From Bacteroidales bacterium (lineage in GTDB: Bacteria; Bacteroidota; Bacteroidia; Bacteroidales; Dysgonomonadaceae): a stretch of DNA of 7,370 nucleotides. A program made the position numbers and the translations under genes. The notes under the pieces are model-generated. The model had not been told where the DNA came from. It saw nothing but the letters and a program-made list of their open reading frames with translations, and made no database searches. Below, in pieces: positions 1 to 5,390 of this stretch (the stretch's first letter is position 1; each line of letters opens with the position of its first letter). Where the stretch lies: the NCBI GenBank assembly GCA_012841425.1, contig DUUR01000229.1:1-7370 (forward strand), given 5' to 3'.

Positions 1-955
1 CAACTATCTCAATACAGAGCGTGTCTTCCATATTGGTGGCTTTTATGATGTCTGTTAAAGTGAGTTTATTTAAATCTTTAACCATATTAGTTAAAATGGA
101 GCTTTCTCCATTTGCTATGCGCTCTAACACCATTCTGTGAATAGCTAAACCTGATGCTTCGGTTTCTAAACATCCTTTTTTGCCACAATGACATAGTAAT
201 TCATTGTCGAAAACTGGGAAATGGCCAAACTCGCCAGAAAACCCCGATTTTCCATAATAAGGCTTACCATCAATGATAATACCCATTCCAACTCCCCAAG
301 ATATATTTATAAAAATAACATTTTGCTCGCCATCAACAGCTCCTTTCATATATTCACCAAAGGCCATTGCGCGTGTATCATTGTCTATACTTACATTATA
401 ATTTAATCTTTTTGATAGAGTTTCACTTACAGGTCTTTCACTGAAATAAAAACTACTATAGCTATAGCCCGATTCTGGATTGACTCTTCCTGAAATATTT
501 AAATTTATGTTGAATATTTTTTGTTTCCGCTCTCCTGTTCTGTCTATAAAGCTTTGAATATAATCGCATAACTGATCTAATGAATCAGGTGTATTCTCAT
601 AAGTATATGAAATTCCAAACTGTTTCTCTACAATATTACCTGTGAAATCCATCAAAGCAATGTGTAGATGGTGTCGTGTCATATCAACACCAACAAAATA
701 TGCAGACGTAGGATTTAGTCCATATACAATAGGATGTCTACCTCCAGGAGTATGTACTTTTCCAAATTCCGTTATTAGTCCTTGCCCCATTAATTCGGTA
801 ATGAATTTAGTAATAGTGGGAACACTCAAATCCAATACCTTCGATAGTTCAGAGATTGTGTCGTTGCCCGTTGAAATAAAGTGCGTTATAATATCTTTCT
901 TAATCTGAATGTTTTTTGGGCTTTTATCGCTTTTAAAGAAAAGATTTTTTACCAT
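1..955 (-). CDS. ROK-family transcriptional regulator (3' end cut by window)
   Basis: My translation from the ATG at 955-953 gives 318 residues, still open at the window edge; full ROK repressors are about 380-410 residues, so the C-terminus is missing. Residues about 17-66 look like a winged helix-turn-helix (SELSKVLDLSVPTITKFI), followed by the GGR turn (71-73) typical of the wing in NagC/XylR-type repressors. The ROK fold follows: IDNDT (190-194) around the sugar-binding Asp, GEFGH (241-245), and the zinc motif CHCGKKGCLE with Cys255, Cys257 and Cys262 plus His245. The kinase ATP motif DxGGT is replaced by DMTRH at 91-95, so this should be a sugar-responsive DNA-binding regulator rather than a glucokinase. 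By family knowledge it would bind an operator and release or engage it on sensing a sugar or sugar phosphate; the ligand cannot be told. The start is the only reasonable ATG before the HTH; the ATG at 960 runs into a stop after three codons. It is divergent from the small membrane protein gene. Confidence 0.9.
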   Translation of the reverse strand, partial: MVKNLFFKSDKSPKNIQIKKDIITHFISTGNDTISELSKVLDLSVPTITKFITELMGQGLITEFGKVHTPGGRHPIVYGLNPTSAYFVGVDMTRHHLHIALMDFTGNIVEKQFGISYTYENTPDSLDQLCDYIQSFIDRTGERKQKIFNINLNISGRVNPESGYSYSSFYFSERPVSETLSKRLNYNVSIDNDTRAMAFGEYMKGAVDGEQNVIFINISWGVGMGIIIDGKPYYGKSGFSGEFGHFPVFDNELLCHCGKKGCLETEASGLAIHRMVLERIANGESSILTNMVKDLNKLTLTDIIKATNMEDTLCIEIV

Positions 956-998
956 GACATTATGTTTTATAGAATAACAAAAAATAATCCAACTTATA

Positions 999-1031
999 TA
1001 AATATATTTACTAGGGTAACAAAATTACAAA
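999..1031 (-). promoter_or_regulatory. Candidate Bacteroidota-type promoter of the ROK gene
   Basis: On the minus strand TTTG (1031-1028) is followed after 21 nt by TATATTTA (1006-999), one mismatch from the Bacteroidota -7 consensus TAnnTTTG. The predicted start of transcription would lie about 35-40 nt before the ROK start codon. The DNA is so AT-rich that a chance match is quite possible. Confidence 0.35.
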
Positions 1032-1036
1032 AAAAA

Positions 1037-1048
1037 TTGATTAATCAA
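1037..1048. promoter_or_regulatory. Perfect 12-bp palindrome upstream of the ROK gene, possible operator
   Basis: TTGATTAATCAA reads identically on both strands. It lies 6 bp upstream of the -33 element proposed for the ROK gene and 82 bp before its start codon, a position suited to an autoregulatory operator. ROK repressors bind as dimers to AT-rich inverted repeats, but no specific match to a known operator is claimed. Confidence 0.3.
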
Positions 1049-1400
1049 AGATTTAATAGTTATTCATTCACCTAACCTAATTAAAACATATTCACCATGT
1101 TCCCATTTTGTATTTAATTGAAAATATAAACTATCATATTCCGTTCACTATCATTCCATTTCTCTCATTGCTATTCTTAAGTTAATAACCAGATTACATC
1201 AAAAACAACTATTCAGTTCTATTTTCTAAAAGCTCGAGAATGGGTTCATCAATTCATATTATTAGAAAAACTATATCGCTGCATTGTTTGTTGATTTATT
1301 AATAATTGAATTAGAACAAAACACTTTAAATATTAGAAACGTAAAGATGTTTCATTCAAATAGTGATTTAGAATTATTTAATAATCAAAAATAAGATGAT

Positions 1401-1619
1401 ATGAAAATGGCAATAGGCATTATTTTTATTATTGTAGCCCTATTATTAGCTTACTTGGGTATAACAGGATTACAAGAAAGTACAACAGCAGTTAATTTGC
1501 TAGGGATTGAATTAAGAGCCGAAGATAGTGGAGCTAAACAGGTAGCAATTATAGAACTTATTGGAGCAGTTATTGCCTTCATAGGGGGCATTTACTTACT
1601 TAGCTCAAAAAAGCGATGA
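1401..1619 (+). CDS. Small two-helix inner-membrane protein, function unknown
   Basis: This 72-residue protein has a hydrophobic helix at residues about 4-24 (IGIIFIIVALLLAYLGITGL), then a polar loop at about 25-47 that carries the charges (ELRAEDSGAK). A second helix follows at about 48-67 with small-residue GA and GG pairs, and the protein ends in SSKKR. The basic tail suggests that the C-terminus is cytoplasmic and, with two helices, that the N-terminus is too. The layout resembles small uncharacterised membrane proteins of the DUF3185 kind, but I cannot confirm membership. Two in-frame ATGs (1401 and 1407) could start it; neither has a convincing Shine-Dalgarno, which is usual in this phylum. 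It stands alone: its upstream neighbour is divergent and the downstream tRNA is convergent. The codon-consistent hydrophobic pattern and a stop just after the basic tail argue that it is a real gene. Confidence 0.7.
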   Translation: MKMAIGIIFIIVALLLAYLGITGLQESTTAVNLLGIELRAEDSGAKQVAIIELIGAVIAFIGGIYLLSSKKR

Positions 1620-1629
1620 AGCCTTTTAT

Positions 1630-1648
1630 ATAATATCAGAAATATTAT
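1630..1648 (+). terminator. Weak AT-only hairpin after the small membrane protein gene
   Basis: ATAATAT (1630-1636) and ATATTAT (1642-1648) are perfect inverted arms around a 5-nt loop, 11 nt after the stop codon. The stem has no G-C pair and no long T run follows, so it is only a weak terminator candidate. Confidence 0.2.
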
Positions 1649-1692
1649 TAATTATAGTGAGGTAATACTTTAGCTAGTAAAAGAAAATGAGA

Positions 1693-1707
1693 TTTAAGCT
1701 ACTTAAA
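1693..1707 (-). terminator. Possible weak terminator of tRNA-Leu
   Basis: On the minus strand TTTAAG, a 3-nt loop and CTTAAA form a perfect 6-bp stem starting 4 nt after the tRNA 3' end, followed by a T-rich stretch (TCTCATTTTCTTTTAC). The position is right for a tRNA terminator, but the stem is short with one G-C pair. Confidence 0.35.
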
Positions 1708-1710
1708 GAG

Positions 1711-1794
1711 TACCCAGAGTCGGGATCGAACCGACAAGGACTTGCATCCATTGGTGTTTGAGACCAACGCGTCTACCAATTCCGCCATCTGGGC
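1711..1794 (-). tRNA. tRNA-Leu (anticodon CAA)
   Basis: The minus strand folds as an 84-nt type II tRNA. The acceptor stem GCCCAGA pairs with TCTGGGT, with a G-U pair at position 1-72, and the discriminator base is A. The D arm contains the leucine-typical GGCGGAATTGGTAGACGC. The anticodon stem TTGGT/ACCAA encloses the loop CTCAAAC, giving anticodon CAA (template positions 1760-1758), which reads the UUG codon. A long variable arm (GGA...TCC) and the T arm GTCGG-TTCGATC-CCGAC follow. A long variable arm with A73 fits leucine. The 3' CCA is not encoded (CTC follows), so it must be added after transcription. It is a single gene, not part of a tRNA cluster within the window, and no integrase or attachment-site duplication is seen beside it. 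Confidence 0.97.
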
Positions 1795-2064
1795 ATTTTT
1801 GTTTTTATAGAAAAGTGAGTGCAAAAGTACACATATTTTTGGTATTACAAAATGTTTTATTCTTTTATCTCACTTTTAAGACTCATTTTACTATATAAAT
1901 ATATATAGTATACATCATATTTTTTCTTATCTTTAATGTTGAAATGTATATATACCATATTGTGATATATTATTGTACATAAAAGCATGTAGTTGTAACT
2001 GCCAAGGTAGCTAACTATTTTATGAAATATTTGATAATTAAAAAACACATATATAATATTGATA
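1795..2064. other. Divergent spacer between tRNA-Leu and manC
   Basis: The tRNA side carries the promoter at 1822-1851. The rest is very AT-rich. An inverted repeat, TACTATATA (1889-1897) and TATATAGTA (1902-1910) around a 4-nt loop, could extrude or act as a weak terminator. For manC I see only AATATTTG at 2026-2033, a 7/8 match to the -7 element without a TTTG at the right distance, so its promoter is not settled. Confidence 0.5.
1822..1851 (-). promoter_or_regulatory. Bacteroidota-type promoter of tRNA-Leu
   Basis: On the minus strand TTTG (1851-1848) is followed after 18 nt by TACTTTTG (1829-1822), a full match to the -7 consensus TAnnTTTG. Transcription would begin roughly 10-15 nt before the mature tRNA 5' end at 1794, leaving a short leader. 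The spacing is slightly under the usual 19-21 nt. This is the clearest promoter in the window and supports the phylum assignment. Confidence 0.75.
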
Positions 2065-3144
2065 ATGAATAATAATAACTATTGTATAATAATGAGCGGC
2101 GGAGTAGGAAGTCGCTTCTGGCCTTTTAGTAAGGAGGATAAACCTAAACAATTTCTGGATTTCTTTGGCTCCGGAAGATCACTACTTCAAAGTACATATG
2201 ATCGTTTTAAAAAGATAGTTCCAGCAGAGAATATCTATATTGTAACAAATGATGCATATGCCGAAATGACTATTAAGCAGTTGCCTGAACTTACAGCCAA
2301 TCAGCTTCTTTTAGAACCAATGAGGCGTAATACGGCTCCTGCAATTGCATTTGCAACGTTTAGAATTAAAGCTGTAAATCCACAAGCAAATATTATCGTG
2401 GCACCATCTGATCATCTGATTTTGAGGGAGGATGAATTTGTAGCTGATATGCAGAAAGGGCTCAAATTTGTAAAAGAAAATCCCGTTTTGTTAACTTTAG
2501 GCATTACTCCAAGCAGACCCGAAACTGGATACGGATATATTCAGGTTGATGATGAAGAGAAGAGTGGAATACATAAGGTAAAAGCATTTACAGAGAAACC
2601 TAATCTAGAGCTTGCAACCAAATTTATAGAAAGCGGTGAGTTTGTATGGAATTCAGGCATTTTTCTTTGGAATGTAAATACCATTTTAGAGGCATTTGAA
2701 AAATACCTTCCCGATATTAGTAACAAATTTAAGGAAGGTGAAAAGCTTTTTAATACAACATCCGAGAAGAAATTTATTGATGAGAGTTTTCCATTTTGTC
2801 CAAACGTATCTATAGATTATGGAGTTATGGAAAAAGCAGATAATGTTTATGTTAATATCTCAAACTTCGGTTGGAGCGATTTAGGAACTTGGGGTGCACT
2901 ACATGAAGTTTCGGAACAAGATAAAAACAATAATGCCAACTTAAATTGCAAAACACTTTTTGTTGAAAGTAGTGATAATATAGTTGCCATGAACGAAGAT
3001 AAACTTGTAGTATTACAAGGGCTTAATGGTTATATTGTTGCAGAATCTGATAATGTTCTTCTTATCTGCAAAAAGAGTGAAGAGCAACGAATAAAACAAT
3101 TTGTTACAGATGTGAAATTTCGTTTTGGCGATGAGTTCGTTTAG
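2065..3144 (+). CDS. manC: Mannose-1-phosphate guanylyltransferase (GDP-mannose pyrophosphorylase)
   Basis: It makes GDP-mannose from mannose 1-phosphate and GTP in the cytoplasm, the donor for mannose and, after conversion, GDP-fucose in surface polysaccharides. The 359 residues carry, in order, the nucleotidyltransferase signature GGVGSRFWPFS...KPKQF (12-30), EPMRRNTAPAI (84-94), the metal-binding PSDH (114-117), ETGYGYI (153-159), FTEKP (175-179), WNSGIF (195-200), SIDYGVMEK (249-257) and GWSDLGTW (269-276). The length fits the single-domain type; the C-terminal mannose-6-phosphate isomerase cupin domain of the bifunctional enzymes (about 470 residues) is absent. I chose the ATG at 2065; the TTG at 2059 adds only two residues (M-I) and is less likely. 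It stands alone between the divergent tRNA and a strong terminator, so it is probably a monocistronic housekeeping gene and not part of a capsule cluster in this window. Confidence 0.93.
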   Translation: MNNNNYCIIMSGGVGSRFWPFSKEDKPKQFLDFFGSGRSLLQSTYDRFKKIVPAENIYIVTNDAYAEMTIKQLPELTANQLLLEPMRRNTAPAIAFATFRIKAVNPQANIIVAPSDHLILREDEFVADMQKGLKFVKENPVLLTLGITPSRPETGYGYIQVDDEEKSGIHKVKAFTEKPNLELATKFIESGEFVWNSGIFLWNVNTILEAFEKYLPDISNKFKEGEKLFNTTSEKKFIDESFPFCPNVSIDYGVMEKADNVYVNISNFGWSDLGTWGALHEVSEQDKNNNANLNCKTLFVESSDNIVAMNEDKLVVLQGLNGYIVAESDNVLLICKKSEEQRIKQFVTDVKFRFGDEFV

Positions 3145-3158
3145 TAAATTGCAGACAG

Positions 3159-3177
3159 GCTAGTCGTATTAACTAGC
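3159..3177. repeat. Small inverted repeat after manC
   Basis: GCTAGT (3159-3164) and ACTAGC (3172-3177) are perfect 6-bp arms around a 7-nt loop. They are followed directly by the 8-bp palindrome AACTAGTT (3178-3185), so the CTAGT/ACTAG word occurs three times in 27 bp. It lacks a T tract and precedes the real terminator; its role is unknown. Confidence 0.4.
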
Positions 3178-3193
3178 AACTAGTTCCAAAAAA

Positions 3194-3226
3194 TAAAGAG
3201 TCCGGTATTTAATGCCGGACTCTTTA
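3194..3226. terminator. Strong bidirectional intrinsic terminator between manC and the GH51 gene
   Basis: TAAAGAGTCCGGTAT (3194-3208) pairs with 3212-3226 in a 15-bp stem with a single G-U pair and a 3-nt loop. The plus strand continues into a T-rich tail (TTTAATTTTAT), and the minus strand into TTTTTTGG from the A run at 3188-3193. It lies 49 nt after the manC stop and 34 nt after the GH51 stop on the other strand, so it can end both convergent transcripts. Confidence 0.9.
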
Positions 3227-3260
3227 ATTTTATACATGATTGTCTGTTTCGACTTTTTAT

Positions 3261-5225
3261 TTAATCTGTGTATTTTACAATAAACATATTAAATGAGTTA
3301 GGGTCTAAGTCAACATCAATCTTTGTGCCAGTGATAGTCTTAAAAGAAGTCTTTGGAAGTATTGCTTCTGGATTATCAAGGCTGTTCTCAAGATCTTTAT
3401 CTCCCGAAAGAACTGTATATTCAAGAGCTGGTTGTATTCTCATCTTTCTTTTTAATCCTTCTAGGCTAATATTAATGTTTTTCAGCTCTTCAGATGCATT
3501 ACTCAATTTTATAATAATTTCCTTCTTATCAGTATCTATTACAGATGAGGCATATAAACCTTCCTGCCCTGTAAGTGGCTTTTTATTCCATGTAATTGGT
3601 AATACATTTGTTCCACTATTATGAGCGTAAATTTTCTGTACATAATAGTTAGGTGTGCGAGCAACACGAAGATTATCAAACCAAATTAGATCAGGGCGCC
3701 ACTGCCATGCATCTACATGTGCTAATAGGGGTGCATATGTAGCCATATGTACTATATCTGCATTTCTTTCCAATCCAGTCATAAATGCAGCCTCAGTTAA
3801 AGCAGATTCCAGATTGTTTTTCCTGTTTTGATGGTGACTAGCATACTCTCCTGCAAATACTTTTGGTCCTTTACGGTCGTACGAGTCATAGCGATCTGCT
3901 TGATCAAGAAACCACTCTGGCGAGCGATAGTAATGCTCATCTACCAAATCAACCTTCAATCGTTTCATCTCAGGCCATAAATATTCAAAATCTTCTCCTT
4001 CAGCTTGAGGTCCTGAGCTTCCAATGATTTTTATCTCTGGATATTTTGCACGAATTGCTTCAATAAATTTCTCTAATCTAGCAGGATATTCTGGTCCCCA
4101 CTGCTCATTACCTATACCGATAAACTTCATGTTAAATGGTTCGGGATGACCCATTTCTGCTCTTATCTTTCCCCACTCAGTGGTTATGTCACCGTTTGCA
4201 AATTCAATAAGATCTAGTGCATCTTGAATGTAATCACCCAGCTCTCCAACAGGTACATGGCAATGTTCTCCATCGTTCTGATATTGACAAGCTAGACCTG
4301 CATTAACAACTGGAAGTGGTTCAGCTCCCATATCTTCAGAGAGAAGAAATAGTTCGTAGAAGCCCATTCCATATGTTTGGAAATAATCAGGGAATAGTCG
4401 ATGTGCAAAAGTATAATGCCATCTATTTTCGTTCAAAGGACGATTTTCAACCTGTCCAATCGATTTCTTCCAATCGTAGCGAGTTTCCAAATCTGTTCCT
4501 TCCACTATACAACCTCCAGGAAATCTAAATAATCCTGGATTTAGCTCGTCAAGAGCTTCAACAAGATCACGTCGTAGTCCGTTCTCCCTTCCTTTCCAAG
4601 TGTCGGTAGGAAAAAGAGAGATGTGCTCTAGGTCAAGTGAACCTTCTGATGTAAGAAATATACGTAAAGATGCTTTCTCTTCCTCTTTTGGGGAAGTCAA
4701 AACAACCTCATGTTTTTTCCACTCATTGGATGTTATTTCCAATTCCTTTCTTTCAAAAGCGTTGTTTTCTGCATCAATAAATTCAATACGTATTTTTTGT
4801 GTTGTATTATTGTTTACAGTTCTTGCCCACACAGAAAAGCGATAAGTTGCATCTTTCTTAAGGCCAATTCCACGGAACCCCTCATTCTCAAGTCCAGTAT
4901 GCTTATGACCATGTCCTGCGTTACTTAAACGAACATAGTTAGGGTTTCTGTCAAAAGGTCCGTTCTCGTTTTTTACAGTTACGTTTCCAAATGTTTTCCA
5001 TCCCATTAGCGACTGTGGAAAATCAAATGAGCGGTTTTTTATAAGTTCCGCATAAAGTCCACCGTCTGCACCGAAGTTAATATCTTCGAAAAACAATCCA
5101 TACATATGAGGCTGAACTTCAGCTCCAACCTTATTTACATTAACAACAAGTTCATAATTCTGTTGTTGTGCAAAGATGCTAATTGAAAGACTAGCTAGTA
5201 CAAAAATTAATAAATACTTCTTCAT
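3261..5225 (-). CDS. Secreted GH51 alpha-L-arabinofuranosidase
   Basis: The 654-residue protein starts with a signal peptide (KK, hydrophobic core LLIFVLASLSISIFA, probable cleavage before QQQ near residue 20). No lipobox Cys is present, so it is probably periplasmic. After a first beta segment (about 25-70, including GLFFEDINFGADGG), residues about 72-205 look like an inserted carbohydrate-binding jelly roll (CBM4/9 type). A TIM barrel follows at about 215-505 with FRFPGGCIVEG (233-243), the acid/base Glu374 in IGNEQWG and the nucleophile Glu460 in FAGEYASHH. A C-terminal beta sandwich (about 510-654) closes it. By family it removes terminal alpha-L-arabinofuranosyl units from arabinan, arabinoxylan or their oligosaccharides with retention of configuration. 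Both catalytic residues and the full length are present, so it should be active. It lies 165 bp downstream of the GH43-GH43 gene on the same strand, and probably shares its transcript, since no clear TAnnTTTG promoter is seen in the gap. Confidence 0.93.
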   Translation of the reverse strand: MKKYLLIFVLASLSISIFAQQQNYELVVNVNKVGAEVQPHMYGLFFEDINFGADGGLYAELIKNRSFDFPQSLMGWKTFGNVTVKNENGPFDRNPNYVRLSNAGHGHKHTGLENEGFRGIGLKKDATYRFSVWARTVNNNTTQKIRIEFIDAENNAFERKELEITSNEWKKHEVVLTSPKEEEKASLRIFLTSEGSLDLEHISLFPTDTWKGRENGLRRDLVEALDELNPGLFRFPGGCIVEGTDLETRYDWKKSIGQVENRPLNENRWHYTFAHRLFPDYFQTYGMGFYELFLLSEDMGAEPLPVVNAGLACQYQNDGEHCHVPVGELGDYIQDALDLIEFANGDITTEWGKIRAEMGHPEPFNMKFIGIGNEQWGPEYPARLEKFIEAIRAKYPEIKIIGSSGPQAEGEDFEYLWPEMKRLKVDLVDEHYYRSPEWFLDQADRYDSYDRKGPKVFAGEYASHHQNRKNNLESALTEAAFMTGLERNADIVHMATYAPLLAHVDAWQWRPDLIWFDNLRVARTPNYYVQKIYAHNSGTNVLPITWNKKPLTGQEGLYASSVIDTDKKEIIIKLSNASEELKNINISLEGLKRKMRIQPALEYTVLSGDKDLENSLDNPEAILPKTSFKTITGTKIDVDLDPNSFNMFIVKYTD

Positions 5226-5260
5226 TTCTATCTTTTGATTTAAATGGTGTTTACTTAAAT

Positions 5261-5382
5261 ATTGGTCATGTTTTGGCCATACTTTGTTCGTACCTGGCTC
5301 GTATGTTGTTCGTATATTGTCCTTTTACAAAAGAGCTATATAAGGATTATATAAGTACTATATATGAGTATTTCAGGAGTAT
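5261..5382 (-). repeat. Degenerate tandem array with a period of about 11 nt in the GH43-GH51 gap
   Basis: Read on the minus strand, RTA or a close variant recurs with near-constant spacing. Unit starts are 5382, 5371, 5361, 5350, 5339, 5328, 5315, 5304, 5293, 5282 and 5270, giving steps of 11, 10, 11, 11, 11, 13, 11, 11, 11 and 12. The units nearer the GH43 stop resemble ATANTCCTTAT. Those nearer the GH51 start resemble RTACGAACAA, for example ATACGAACAAC at 5315 and GTACGAACAAA at 5293. The array fills nearly the whole spacer, starting 9 nt after the GH43 stop and ending about 35 nt before the GH51 start. A period of 11 is not a multiple of three, so it is not coding. The period is near one DNA helical turn. 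The function is unknown. Confidence 0.65.
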
Positions 5383-5390
5383 GGGCTGTT

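Larger units (their letters stand above)
956..1400. other. 445-bp AT-rich non-coding divergent spacer
   Basis: This spacer separates the ROK gene (minus) from the small membrane protein gene (plus). The short open frames in it have no protein-like composition. Apart from the ROK-side promoter candidate and the 12-bp palindrome near 1037, I see no RNA gene, long repeat or clear TAnnTTTG promoter facing the plus strand. The half near 1300-1400 is almost entirely A/T. Confidence 0.6.

Noticed and set aside
1..955. ROK sugar kinase (glucokinase)
   Set aside because: The N-terminal helix-turn-helix and the loss of the DxGGT ATP motif (DMTRH instead) indicate a regulator.
642..1075. Plus-strand open frames over the ROK gene and its promoter
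   Set aside because: They lie opposite the ROK reading frame or in AT-rich non-coding DNA and have no protein-like composition.
1711..1794. tRNA-Leu as an integration site for a mobile element
   Set aside because: No integrase, no duplicated tRNA 3' end and no change of gene content suggesting an island are visible in the window.
2026..2033. AATATTTG as the manC -7 promoter element
   Set aside because: It has one mismatch and no TTTG lies 18-21 nt upstream; the AT content makes such matches common.
2059..2064. TTG start for the manC gene
   Set aside because: It would add only two residues (M-I), and the ATG at 2065 gives the family-typical N-terminus just before the nucleotide-binding loop.
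3268..4928. Plus-strand open frames opposite the GH51 gene
   Set aside because: They are antisense to a complete, well-supported enzyme gene, and their products show no recognisable motif.
5261..5382. CRISPR-like array
   Set aside because: The units are about 11 nt long and contiguous, with no 25-37 nt conserved repeats separated by unique spacers, and no cas genes are present.
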